A stretch of 64,000 nt of DNA from Arenimonas maotaiensis (GTDB taxonomy: Bacteria > Pseudomonadota > Gammaproteobacteria > Xanthomonadales > Xanthomonadaceae): NCBI RefSeq assembly GCF_014638745.1, contig NZ_BMFO01000003.1, positions 62,001-126,000 of the forward strand, written 5' to 3'. The translations under genes were made by a program, and so were the position numbers. Under the pieces are notes generated by a model that saw only the letters and a list, made by a program, of their open reading frames with translations, was not told the origin of the DNA and did not search any database. Of this stretch, positions 42,033-53,564 are shown piece after piece; the first letter of the stretch is position 1, and every line of letters begins with the position of its first letter.

Positions 42033-43349
42033 ATGAACGTTTGGCCGCAATGTCTGGCGCGTCTGGAGCAGGAATTTCCCGCCGAGGACGTACACACTTG
42101 GTTGAAGCCCCTGCACGCCAGCCGGAACAGCGACGAACTGCATCTGTACGCGCCGAACGCATTCGTGGTCGAACAGGTCCAGAGCCAGTATCTGCCCCGG
42201 ATCGAGGAGCTGGCGCGGCACTTCGCCGGCGGCCCGCTGGCGGTGAAGATTGCCGTCGGTTCGCACCAGAAATCCGCGCCGGCGGCCAAGCCCGCGGCCA
42301 AAAAAGCGGCGGCCGCGGCCGCCGAATTCCAGGGCAACGTCGATCCGCACTACACCTTCGACAACTTCGTGGTCGGCAAATGCAACCAGATGGGCCACGC
42401 CATGGCCTTGCAGGTCGCCAAGAATCCCGGCAAGGCCTACAACCCGCTGCTGCTGTACGGCAGCACCGGCCTGGGCAAGACCCATCTGATGTACGCCGCC
42501 GGCAACTACATGCGCGCCCACAACCCCGGCATGCGCGTGCTGTACATGCGTTCCGAGCAGTTCTTCAACGCCATGATCAAGGCGCTGACCGACAAGAACA
42601 TGGCGCAGTTCAAGAAGCAGTTCCAGCAGGTCGACGCGCTGCTGATCGACGACATCCAGTTCTTCGCCGGCAAGAACACCACCCAAGAGGAGTTCTTCCA
42701 CACCTTCAATACCCTGGTGGACGGCAAGCAGCAGATCATCCTGACCTGCGACCGCTACCCGCGCGAGGTCGAGAACCTGGAGCCGCGGCTGAAGTCGCGC
42801 CTGGGCTGGGGCCTGTCGGTGGTGCTGGAACCGCCGGACGACGAGACCCGCGCCACCATCCTGATGGACAAGGCGCAACGGCGCGGCATCGCGTTGCCGA
42901 CCGATGTGGCCTGGCAGATCGCCAAACGCCTGCATTCCAGCGTGCGCGATCTGGAAGGCGCGCTCAACACTCTGGCGGCCCGCGCCAACTTCACCGGCAA
43001 CGCCATCACCCTGGATTTCGCCCAGGAAACCCTGCGCGACCTGATGCGCGCGCAGGCTTCGGTGATCTCCTTGAGCAACATCCAGAAAACCGTGGCAGAC
43101 TACTACCAGCTGAAGTTGACCGATTTGCTGTCGCAACGCCGTACGCGTTCATTGGCGCGGCCGCGGCAGGTGGCGATGGCGCTGGCCAAGGAGTTGACCG
43201 AACACAGCCTGCCGGAAATCGGCGAGGCGTTCGGCGGACGGGACCACACGACCGTGTTGCACGGTTGCCGGGTCATCCAGGGCTTGCGCGAATCGGATGG
43301 GAAAATCCGCGAAGATTGGGATAAATTAGTACGTAAGTTGACCGAATGA
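42033..43349 (+). CDS. dnaA: Chromosomal replication initiator DnaA
   Basis: A 438-residue initiator. Domain I begins [16 protein letters not shown]; a short Ala/Lys linker (about 80-97) replaces a long domain II; the AAA+ domain has Walker A GSTGLGKT (143-150) and Walker B LLIDDIQF; domain IV ends with the DNA-binding signature around [15 protein letters not shown]. It binds DnaA boxes and opens oriC. The ATG at 42033 matches the family start, and a TTG at 42003 would translate the DnaA box. dnaN follows after a 211-bp gap. Confidence 0.97.
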   Translation: MNVWPQCLARLEQEFPAEDVHTWLKPLHASRNSDELHLYAPNAFVVEQVQSQYLPRIEELARHFAGGPLAVKIAVGSHQKSAPAAKPAAKKAAAAAAEFQGNVDPHYTFDNFVVGKCNQMGHAMALQVAKNPGKAYNPLLLYGSTGLGKTHLMYAAGNYMRAHNPGMRVLYMRSEQFFNAMIKALTDKNMAQFKKQFQQVDALLIDDIQFFAGKNTTQEEFFHTFNTLVDGKQQIILTCDRYPREVENLEPRLKSRLGWGLSVVLEPPDDETRATILMDKAQRRGIALPTDVAWQIAKRLHSSVRDLEGALNTLAARANFTGNAITLDFAQETLRDLMRAQASVISLSNIQKTVADYYQLKLTDLLSQRRTRSLARPRQVAMALAKELTEHSLPEIGEAFGGRDHTTVLHGCRVIQGLRESDGKIREDWDKLVRKLTE

Positions 43350-43560
43350 CGCGTGGGGTAAATTGTGGATAATGTGTGGTTGAAACCGAGCGGCCGAAGT
43401 TATCCACAATTGCCGCACAACCCTCGCAGCGACTTTCCGGCCGCTTTGAAGACGAAATAAATCAAATAAAATCAAATGGTTAATAGGGTTATCCCACGGT
43501 TTGTGCGACACTACCACCACCACGTTTTAATAATTAACTTTAGTTATTGGAAATCCTCCT
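43350..43560. other. Candidate replication origin (oriC) between dnaA and dnaN
   Basis: Two perfect DnaA boxes lie here in opposite orientation: 43364-43372 (TGTGGATAA) and 43400-43408 (TTATCCACA). An AT-rich block with repeated AAATAAATC / AAATAAAATC (about 43454-43477) follows and could be the unwinding element, with more AT-rich DNA at 43525-43550. The gap also holds the dnaN leader. Only two perfect boxes are seen, so the rpmH-dnaA gap may contribute. Confidence 0.6.
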
Positions 43561-44661
43561 ATGCGTTTTAGCCTCTCCCGCGAAGCGTTTCTGAAGCCCC
43601 TGCAACAAGTCGTCAACGTCGTCGAGCGCAGGCAAACGCTGCCGGTGCTGAGCAACCTGTTGGTTCATGTCGAAAACGGCCAACTGTCGCTGAAAGGCAC
43701 GGACCTGGAAGTGGAGCTGACCGCCCGCAATTCGGTCGATGACGGCCAGGACGGTGAAGTCACCATTCCCGCCCGCAAACTGTTCGACATCGTGCGTGCC
43801 CTGCCCGACGGCAGCAAGATCACGCTCAGCCATAGCGGCGACAAAGCCACCATCCAGGCCGGCAAAAGCCGTTACACCCTGGCGACCTTGCCGGCGCGGG
43901 ATTTCCCGGAGAACGACCAGCTCGCCATCATCGAGCGCATCCGCGTGCCGGAAGCGGCGTTGAAGGAATTGATCGAACGTACGGCGTTCGCCATGGCGCA
44001 ACAGGACGTGCGTTATTACCTGAACGGCCTGCTGTTCGATTTGAAAGGCAAAACCCTGCGTTGCGTTTCCACCGACGGCCATCGCTTGGCGCTGTGCGAA
44101 ACCGAACTGAATGAAGGCATCGACGGTCGCAAGCAGATCATCATGCCGCGCAAAGGCGTGCTGGAACTGCAGCGTCTGCTGGAAGACGGCGAAGGCGACA
44201 TCGAGCTGGAAGTGGGCAACAACCACCTGCGCATCAGCCGCAGCGATGTCACCTTCAGCACCAAGCTGATCGAAGGCAAGTTCCCGGACTACGAGGCGGT
44301 GATTCCGATCGGTGCCGACAAGGAAGTGAAGGTCAACCGCGACCTGTTCCGCAACGCCTTGCAACGCGCCGCCATCCTGTCCAACGAAAAATTCAAAGGT
44401 GTGAAACTCGACATCCATCCGGGCGTGCTCAATATCGTGGCGCACAACCCGGAACAGGAAGAAGCCCAGGAAGAGATCGAAATCGAATCCGTGATTGACG
44501 GCATCAGCATCGGCTTCAACGTCAATTACCTGCTCGAGGCCCTGTCGGCGTTGCGCGAAGAGAGCGTGCTGATCAAGCTGCGCGACGGCAATTCATCGGC
44601 CCTCGTGCGTGAGGCCAGTCACGAGCGTAGCCGCCATGTGGTCATGCCGTTGCGCCTCTGA
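43561..44661 (+). CDS. dnaN: DNA polymerase III beta sliding clamp
   Basis: A 366-residue clamp, same length as in E. coli. It begins MRFSLSREAFLKPLQQVVNV and has LPVLSNLLV, ARDFPEN, VSTDGHRLA and the C-terminal VVMPLRL that ends all clamps. It encircles DNA and tethers the polymerase. Its stop overlaps the recF start by one base (TGATG). Confidence 0.97.
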   Translation: MRFSLSREAFLKPLQQVVNVVERRQTLPVLSNLLVHVENGQLSLKGTDLEVELTARNSVDDGQDGEVTIPARKLFDIVRALPDGSKITLSHSGDKATIQAGKSRYTLATLPARDFPENDQLAIIERIRVPEAALKELIERTAFAMAQQDVRYYLNGLLFDLKGKTLRCVSTDGHRLALCETELNEGIDGRKQIIMPRKGVLELQRLLEDGEGDIELEVGNNHLRISRSDVTFSTKLIEGKFPDYEAVIPIGADKEVKVNRDLFRNALQRAAILSNEKFKGVKLDIHPGVLNIVAHNPEQEEAQEEIEIESVIDGISIGFNVNYLLEALSALREESVLIKLRDGNSSALVREASHERSRHVVMPLRL

Positions 44662-45752
44662 TGCAGCTGATCCGGTTGCAGGCGTTCGACCTGCGGTGTT
44701 TTCAGGAGTTTGATTTAACGCCCGTTTCGGGCGTTAATCTTTTACTGGGTGCCAATGGTGCAGGCAAGACCTCCATCCTCGAGGCCATCCATATCCTGGG
44801 TTATGGCCGCAGCTTCCGCGGCCGGATCCGTGATGGTCTGATTCGGCAAGGTGCGGGACAACTTCGGATTCAGACCCGGTGGCTGACCGATACCGGCATG
44901 GCGCAACAGGCCGGCATCCAGCATACCGGTTCCGATTGGCAGGCCCGGATGAATGGCGCGGATGTCGATAATCTCGGCCGCTTCTGCGAGCAATTCCCGG
45001 TGCTGAGTTTCGACCCGGGTAGCCATGAACTGATTATTGGGGCCTCTGAGGTACGGCGGCGTTTCGTGGATTGGGCGTTGTTCCACGTGGAACCAGAATT
45101 CCATCCCGTTTGGCGTCGGTTCAATCGGGCGCTGAAACAGCGCAATGCCCTGCTCAAAACTCAGCCCGGCACGCAGGAACTGGCGTCCTGGGATCAGGAG
45201 TTCGCCGAAGCCGGAGATTCCCTGCACCACTTACGTAAACTCTATCTGAAAACCCTGGAACCTGTGATGCAGCGCATCCTGAGCCGGTTTCTCCCCGAAT
45301 GCGGCGATTTGAGCCTGAGCTACAGTGCCGGTTGGCGGGAGCAACAGATGAGCCTGTTGGATGCCTTGCGCCTGAATCGGGACCGCGACATCCAAAGTGG
45401 CTTCTGTGGCGTCGGCCCACACCGTGCCGACTGGCAACCCAGCTTGGATGGCCGCCTACACCAAGGCCATTTCTCCCGGGGCCAAGCCAAGCTCTTGGCC
45501 TTGGCGGCCTTGTTGGCGCAGACCGAAGATTTCGTCGCTAAAAAGGGCTTTTGGCCGATTCTGTGTTTCGATGATTTGGCGTCGGAGCTGGATCAAGCTC
45601 ACTTCAGCCAGGTGCTCACGTGGTTGGCGGAAAGCCAGGCGCAAATCTGGATCAGCGGTACGGAATCGCTGCCCGTTTATCAGGAGCGGTTTCCGCGCGC
45701 GAAACTGTTCCACGTGGAACATGGGCAAATCCAGACGCCCGCGGGTGAATAG
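44661..45752 (+). CDS. recF: DNA repair protein RecF
   Basis: A 363-residue SMC-like ATPase with Walker A GANGAGKTS near residue 32, RRRFVDWALFHVEP, and the C-terminal signature LSRGQAKLLALAALLAQ (as FSRGQAK) with LCFDDLASELD as Walker B. It loads RecA at gaps with RecO and RecR. It is coupled to dnaN by a one-base overlap. Local base composition is somewhat less GC-rich than the neighbours. Confidence 0.95.
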   Translation: MQLIRLQAFDLRCFQEFDLTPVSGVNLLLGANGAGKTSILEAIHILGYGRSFRGRIRDGLIRQGAGQLRIQTRWLTDTGMAQQAGIQHTGSDWQARMNGADVDNLGRFCEQFPVLSFDPGSHELIIGASEVRRRFVDWALFHVEPEFHPVWRRFNRALKQRNALLKTQPGTQELASWDQEFAEAGDSLHHLRKLYLKTLEPVMQRILSRFLPECGDLSLSYSAGWREQQMSLLDALRLNRDRDIQSGFCGVGPHRADWQPSLDGRLHQGHFSRGQAKLLALAALLAQTEDFVAKKGFWPILCFDDLASELDQAHFSQVLTWLAESQAQIWISGTESLPVYQERFPRAKLFHVEHGQIQTPAGE

Positions 45753-45772
45753 GACTTGCTGGCCACTTGGTG

Positions 45773-45830
45773 TATAATGAAGAGTGCTTTATTTACCCAA
45801 AATATTCTCAATAAATCAATGATTTATTGA
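45773..45830 (+). promoter_or_regulatory. gyrB promoter region with 10-bp perfect inverted repeat
   Basis: A perfect TATAAT sits at 45773-45778, with no good -35. Thirty bases on, TCAATAAATC and GATTTATTGA flank AAT (45808-45830), 24 bp before the gyrB start. The repeat would form a hairpin in the leader or serve as an operator. Confidence 0.6.
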
Positions 45831-48293
<2,463 letters not shown>

Positions 48294-48310
48294 CGGGTTG
48301 CTGAATGGCC

Positions 48311-48338
48311 CAAGCCCCGCCCGGTAAAGCGGGGCTTG
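48311..48338 (+). terminator. Hairpin after gyrB
   Basis: CAAGCCCCGC and GCGGGGCTTG around an 8-base loop, without a T run. A second, weaker hairpin (about 48345-48382) follows before the TPR gene. It is the likely 3' end of gyrB mRNA. Confidence 0.65.
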
Positions 48339-48396
48339 AGCGAAAACCGTGGAGGAATTACTCTATCCCTCCGGTTTATCGCTTTAGGACTCCCTC

Positions 48397-49749
48397 ATGA
48401 AGACGCAAAAAATACTCGGCGCCGCGCTGTTCGGTACGGCTTTGCTGTTGTCCGCCCAGGCATCCGCCCAATCCGGCGGCGCCCGCGACCGTCTGAGAGC
48501 CGAAAAGTGCTATACCACCGACGGCAAGCCGATTGATTGCGAACAGCAGGCTAATGCGGCGGCGGCCGTGGTGGAGAAGTATCCCAATGCCACGCGCGTC
48601 ACACCCGAAATGCCCAAGACCAAAATCAAGAAGGAATGGGATGTCCTGGTCAAGGCTTCCAACGGTACCGATGCCGCCGTGCTGATTGCCGCCGGTGAAG
48701 CGGTGTTGAACCACCCCGATGCCAGCGTCAACGAAAAGTCCGAAGCCGCTAACCAGATTGCGCAGGCCTATCTGCGCCAGCGCCAGGACAATTACCTGAA
48801 GCCGATCCAGTACGCCAAGCAGGCGGTCGATCTCGGCGGTCTCAACAACAACACCCATTACGCATTGATGCTGATACTCGGCCAGATGCTGGTCGCCGAG
48901 AAGCGCTACGAAGAGGCCGTCACCTATCTCGAGCGCTTCAGCACCGAAACCGGGGTCGCCGACGACCTGAATCTGCTGAAGAACAAGGGCAACGCCTATT
49001 ACCGTCTGGCCAAATATCCGGAAGCCATCGGGCAGCTGGAAAAAGCGTATGCCATCGACAAGGGCGCCGACGCCAACATCGCGGTCATGCTGATGGACGC
49101 GTACAACAAATCCGGCCGGAAGGCGGATGCCGACCGTCTCGCGGATGAAGTGGCGAAATCCGCAGCCGCTTCCGGCGACCCGGGCGCCGCATCGAAGCAG
49201 CTGCTGGTGTACGCCAATGCCAAGCAGTACGAAAAGGCCGCCGCCGCGTTCGACGCGCTGTATGCCAAGGGCCAGATTTCGACCCTCGCGGAATACGAAG
49301 CGGGCTACGTGTCCTACTCCTACCTGGAAGGCAAGGAGGCGCAGGCGATCAAAATCATCAATGAGGGCATCGCCAAAGGCGTGATCAAGCCCGATGCCGC
49401 GGTCTACAACATCCTCGGCCAGTCCTATTATTACAGCGGCGACGCCAACGGCGCCATCGGCGCCTGGGGCAAGGGCGCGGCCCTGTCCAAGAACGGCGAG
49501 CAGGATCTTCTGCTGGCCCGCGTCCTGGGCGAGGAGAGCGAATACGCGAAGTCGAAATCGGCCGCTCAGCTGGCGTTAAGCAAAGGCGTCGAAAACAAGG
49601 GCGACGCCTACCTCATCATCGCCGAGGCCGAATCCGAATTCGGCCTGGATGACCGCGCTGCGATGATTTCCGCGTTGCGCGAGGCCGCGAAATACCCGGA
49701 AAGCCAGGCGGAAGCGAAGAAACGCCTGAAGCAGGCGGGTGCTAACTAG
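48397..49749 (+). CDS. Exported TPR-repeat protein upstream of the TonB system
   Basis: A 450-residue protein with a signal peptide (about 1-24, ending SAQASAQ) and repeated 34-residue helical units, for example LLKNKGNAYYRLAKYPEAIG, YNILGQSYYYSGDANGAIGA and DAYLIIAEAESEFGLDDRAA. An early pair CYTTDGKPIDC may form a disulfide. A periplasmic scaffold role with TonB is possible because tonB-exbB-exbD-exbD follow. AGGA precedes the ATG. The precise function is unknown. Confidence 0.8.
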   Translation: MKTQKILGAALFGTALLLSAQASAQSGGARDRLRAEKCYTTDGKPIDCEQQANAAAAVVEKYPNATRVTPEMPKTKIKKEWDVLVKASNGTDAAVLIAAGEAVLNHPDASVNEKSEAANQIAQAYLRQRQDNYLKPIQYAKQAVDLGGLNNNTHYALMLILGQMLVAEKRYEEAVTYLERFSTETGVADDLNLLKNKGNAYYRLAKYPEAIGQLEKAYAIDKGADANIAVMLMDAYNKSGRKADADRLADEVAKSAAASGDPGAASKQLLVYANAKQYEKAAAAFDALYAKGQISTLAEYEAGYVSYSYLEGKEAQAIKIINEGIAKGVIKPDAAVYNILGQSYYYSGDANGAIGAWGKGAALSKNGEQDLLLARVLGEESEYAKSKSAAQLALSKGVENKGDAYLIIAEAESEFGLDDRAAMISALREAAKYPESQAEAKKRLKQAGAN

Positions 49750-49853
49750 CACTTTGCACCACCGGATTCCTGTTGTAAACTCCTAGGTTCCCGCGAATGC
49801 GGGTCGCGGCGCAACAGCGCCATTGAACACACTATTAGCAGAGCCGCCGCCAC

Positions 49854-50510
<657 letters not shown>

Positions 50511-50570
50511 CCGCAATTTGGCTGTCGTAACGTTTCACTTCTTCTTTAACTAACTTAAAAGGTATTCCTT

Positions 50571-51323
50571 ATGTTGCAGGACCTCATCTTAACCGCTACT
50601 GCCGCCGCTCCCGCTGCGGGCGGCTCGTCCAACAACGCTGAAGCCCTGCAGCAGATGGGTTTCAGCCACATGGTGCAGAACTTCGACGTGGTCGGCTGGG
50701 TGGTGTTCGTCACCCTGATCGTCATGTCGATCGGTTCCTGGTGGTACACCGTGGTCAACGCCATCAACAACAACCGCATCAGCTCCAACGCCGACCGTGT
50801 CGTCGACACCTTCTGGTCGATCAAGAACGCCAAGGAAGCCCGCCAGTTCCTGGAAGAGCAGAAAGCCAGCGAGCCGTTCTCGAAAATCGCCCTGGATTCG
50901 ATCGAAGCCGCTTCGCACCAGGAAGGCAACGCCCTGGCCCAGAGCCTGAGCAAATCCGAGTTCGTCGACCGCGCCCTGCGCCAGGCCGTGACCCGTGAAA
51001 GCGCCAACCTCGAAAACGGCCTGACCTGGCTCGCCACCGTCGGCGCCACCGCGCCGTTCGTCGGCCTGCTCGGCACCGTGTGGGGCATCTACCACGCCCT
51101 GATCCGCATCGGCGCCACCGGCCAGGCCTCGATCGACGCCGTCGCCGGCCCGGTCGGCGAAGCGCTGATCATGACCGCGTTCGGCCTGTTCGTGGCGATT
51201 CCGGCGGTGCTGGCCTACAACGCCTTCAACCGCAGCAACCGCAACATCTACTCGAAGTTCGATACCTTCGCGCACGACCTGCACGACTACTTCGCCACCG
51301 GCTCGCGCGTCGGCAGCAAGTAA
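50571..51323 (+). CDS. exbB: Biopolymer transport protein ExbB
   Basis: A 250-residue MotA/TolQ/ExbB channel protein. A short periplasmic tail leads to transmembrane segments at about 43-63, 155-180 and 195-215, with LATVGATAPFVGLLGTVWGI and DAVAGPVGEALIMTAFGLFV as the conserved core. It forms the pentameric motor around ExbD. AAAAGG lies before the ATG. It is 60 bases after tonB. Confidence 0.93.
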   Translation: MLQDLILTATAAAPAAGGSSNNAEALQQMGFSHMVQNFDVVGWVVFVTLIVMSIGSWWYTVVNAINNNRISSNADRVVDTFWSIKNAKEARQFLEEQKASEPFSKIALDSIEAASHQEGNALAQSLSKSEFVDRALRQAVTRESANLENGLTWLATVGATAPFVGLLGTVWGIYHALIRIGATGQASIDAVAGPVGEALIMTAFGLFVAIPAVLAYNAFNRSNRNIYSKFDTFAHDLHDYFATGSRVGSK

Positions 51324-51350
51324 TCAACCCCACGTTTCGAGGACTTCACC

Positions 51351-51764
51351 ATGGCTTTCAGCTCCAACTCCTCCGGCGGCGCGATGTCCGACATCAACGT
51401 GACTCCCTTGGTCGACGTGATGCTGGTGCTGCTGATCATCTTCATGATCACCGCGCCGCTGATGTCGCATAAAGTGAAGGTCGAGCTGCCGACCGCCACG
51501 CTGGACAAGAAACCGGAAATCCTGGTTCCTCCGGTGACCGTGGCGATCAAGGCCAATGGTGACGTCTATTGGAACGATCAGTTGATGAACGACGCCTTGC
51601 TGGAACAGAACCTGGCGGTCACGGTCGCCCGTGACCCCCAGCCGCAGGTCGACATCCGTGCCGACAACGAGACCAAGTACAGCATCATCCAGAAGACGGT
51701 GAAGACCATTCGTGGAACTGGTATTCGCAAGGTTGGTTTCGTTTCCATGCCCGAGCGCAACTAA
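51351..51764 (+). CDS. exbD: Biopolymer transport protein ExbD, copy 1
   Basis: A 137-residue ExbD/TolR protein. The single membrane segment carries the essential aspartate (Asp22 in PLVDVMLVLLIIFMITAPLM), and a periplasmic domain follows. GAGGA precedes the ATG. Its first 40 residues are nearly the same as those of the next gene, while the periplasmic domains differ. Confidence 0.93.
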   Translation: MAFSSNSSGGAMSDINVTPLVDVMLVLLIIFMITAPLMSHKVKVELPTATLDKKPEILVPPVTVAIKANGDVYWNDQLMNDALLEQNLAVTVARDPQPQVDIRADNETKYSIIQKTVKTIRGTGIRKVGFVSMPERN

Positions 51765-51776
51765 GGACGTACGAAA

Positions 51777-52190
51777 ATGGCATTCAGTTCCAATTCCTCC
51801 GGCGGCGCAATGGCCGACATGAACGTGACCCCGCTGGTCGACGTGATGCTGGTGCTGCTGATCATCTTCATGGTGACGGCACCGCCGATGACGTACCAGA
51901 TTCAGGTCGATCTGCCGCAGAACTCGAGGACCCCCCCGCCGCCGGTCGAGAACCCGCCCGAGCCGATCCGCATCCACGTGCAGACCGGCGGTACGGTGGC
52001 CTGGAACGGCAGCCCGGTTCCGATGGGCTCGTTGCAGGCGCAGTTCGACGTCGAAGGCGCCCGCGACGTGCAGCCGACCATCGAGATCACCACCGATCCC
52101 GACGCGGAATACGAAACGCTCGCCAAAGTACTGGCCCGCACCAAGAACGCGGGTCTGCAGAAGATAAGTTTTGTTGAAGAAGCCGAATGA
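51777..52190 (+). CDS. exbD2: Biopolymer transport protein ExbD, copy 2
   Basis: A second 137-residue ExbD with the same N-terminus and Asp22, but a different, proline-rich periplasmic domain (NSRTPPPPVENPPEPIRI). In Xanthomonas a second ExbD is needed for only some functions of the TonB system, and the same may hold here. AAGGA precedes the ATG. A strong terminator follows the stop. Confidence 0.9.
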   Translation: MAFSSNSSGGAMADMNVTPLVDVMLVLLIIFMVTAPPMTYQIQVDLPQNSRTPPPPVENPPEPIRIHVQTGGTVAWNGSPVPMGSLQAQFDVEGARDVQPTIEITTDPDAEYETLAKVLARTKNAGLQKISFVEEAE

Positions 52191-52191
52191 G

Positions 52192-52219
52192 AAAACGCCC
52201 CGCAAGGGGCGTTTTTTTT
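52192..52219 (+). terminator. Intrinsic terminator of the TonB operon
   Basis: AAAACGCCCC and GGGGCGTTTT around GCAA, followed by a total of eight T. It ends four bases before the next start codon. Confidence 0.92.
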
Positions 52220-52223
52220 CCCG

Positions 52224-53564
52224 ATGATGAAGACTTCCGCCAAAATCCTGCTGCTGACGCTGGCCGTGCTGACGGGCGGCTGCCTGTCGTTCAACAAGCG
52301 GCCGGACCTGGATCTGCTGTACCGGTCCAGCCACCTGAACGACAACAGCACGCCGGTCATCATCATCCCCGGGCTGATGGGCACCACCCTGGTCAACGGC
52401 AAGGGCGAGGAGGTCTGGCCGAAATCGGTCGGCAACATCGCGTTCAGCCGCTTCGACGACATCGCCCTGGACGAGAACAAGGACATCCGCCCGGGCGGCC
52501 TGTTCGATGCGATTGCCGGGGTCGATTTCTACGGCACGCTGGTGACCACCCTGGAAAAGGCCGGCCGCTATCAGAAGGGCGAGCCGGGCACGCCGGTCAT
52601 GAACAAAAACCGGCGCCGTTATTACGTGCTGCTGTATGACTGGCGCAAGAGCAATTTCGACGCGGTCAACCAGCTGCACGCGCTGGTCGAGCAGATCCGT
52701 CACGATTACGGCAAGCCCGACCTGCAGGTCGACATCATCGCGCACAGCAACGGCGGACTGATCGCGCGCTATTACCTGCAGTACGGCCCGCAGGACGCCG
52801 CCAGCCGCATCAAACCGACGCCGTGGAACGAGGGCGATTCACGCATCCGCCGCATCGCCATGCTGGGCACGCCGAACCTGGGCTCGGTCATCAGCGTCAG
52901 CCGCCTGTACCGCGGCTTCCGGCTCGGCCTGCGCGAGATTCCGCCGCATATCCTGAGTTATTTCGCCACGCCGTTCGAGACCCTGCCCAACCCCAAGGCC
53001 AACGCCTTCATCGACGCCAACGGCACCACGGTCGACCTCGACATCTACGACGTGTCGCTCTGGCATAAGAACCGCTGGTCGGTGTTCAGCGAGGAGGTCA
53101 GGCAGCAGGTCCGCCGTGAATATCCGGACGCCGAGCGCCGTCTCGCCCTGTTGGACGAGCGCTTCATCACCAACCTGGAGAACGGCCGGCATTTCCAATC
53201 CGCTTTGGCGGTTCCGCTGGCCGACGGCCGCGTGCAGTTCGCGGTGTTCGGCGGCGATTGCGAGCTGACCGCGTCGCGTGCGGTGGTCGAGGCCAACGGC
53301 AAAGGCTTGCGTCTGGCGTTCCAGGAAAGCGAAATCGCCGGTAAACGCCGGAACGTGGATTATGCCCGTCTGATGCAGGCGCCCGGCGACGGCCTGGTGA
53401 CGCGTGAATCGCAGCTGGCGCGGGCCAGCAACATCTACCTGAACCAGTCGATGGACCGCGATCTGTTTCCGGTCTCGCAGACCATGTTCTTCTGCGAGAA
53501 GCACGACCGTCTGACCAGCAATCCCTATTTCCAGAACAACCTGCTGTATTTCATCCTGCACTGA
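52224..53564 (+). CDS. Lipoprotein of the LCAT/phospholipase acyltransferase-like family
   Basis: A 446-residue lipoprotein with lipobox TGGC (Cys about 20), VIIIPGLMGTTLVNGKGEEV, a nucleophile elbow AHSNGG (Ser175) and the downstream pattern MLGTPNLGSV. This is the LCAT-like alpha/beta hydrolase layout, so it likely acts on phospholipids or acyl esters at the envelope. The ATG at 52224 lies only four bases after a strong terminator and no ribosome site is visible; the adjacent ATG at 52227 is equivalent. It overlaps the recD stop by 14 bases tail to tail. Confidence 0.82.
   Translation: MMKTSAKILLLTLAVLTGGCLSFNKRPDLDLLYRSSHLNDNSTPVIIIPGLMGTTLVNGKGEEVWPKSVGNIAFSRFDDIALDENKDIRPGGLFDAIAGVDFYGTLVTTLEKAGRYQKGEPGTPVMNKNRRRYYVLLYDWRKSNFDAVNQLHALVEQIRHDYGKPDLQVDIIAHSNGGLIARYYLQYGPQDAASRIKPTPWNEGDSRIRRIAMLGTPNLGSVISVSRLYRGFRLGLREIPPHILSYFATPFETLPNPKANAFIDANGTTVDLDIYDVSLWHKNRWSVFSEEVRQQVRREYPDAERRLALLDERFITNLENGRHFQSALAVPLADGRVQFAVFGGDCELTASRAVVEANGKGLRLAFQESEIAGKRRNVDYARLMQAPGDGLVTRESQLARASNIYLNQSMDRDLFPVSQTMFFCEKHDRLTSNPYFQNNLLYFILH

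Noticed and set aside
43488-43496. TTATCCCAC as a further DnaA box
   Set aside because: Shares only TTATCC with the consensus and lacks the CACA end; not counted.
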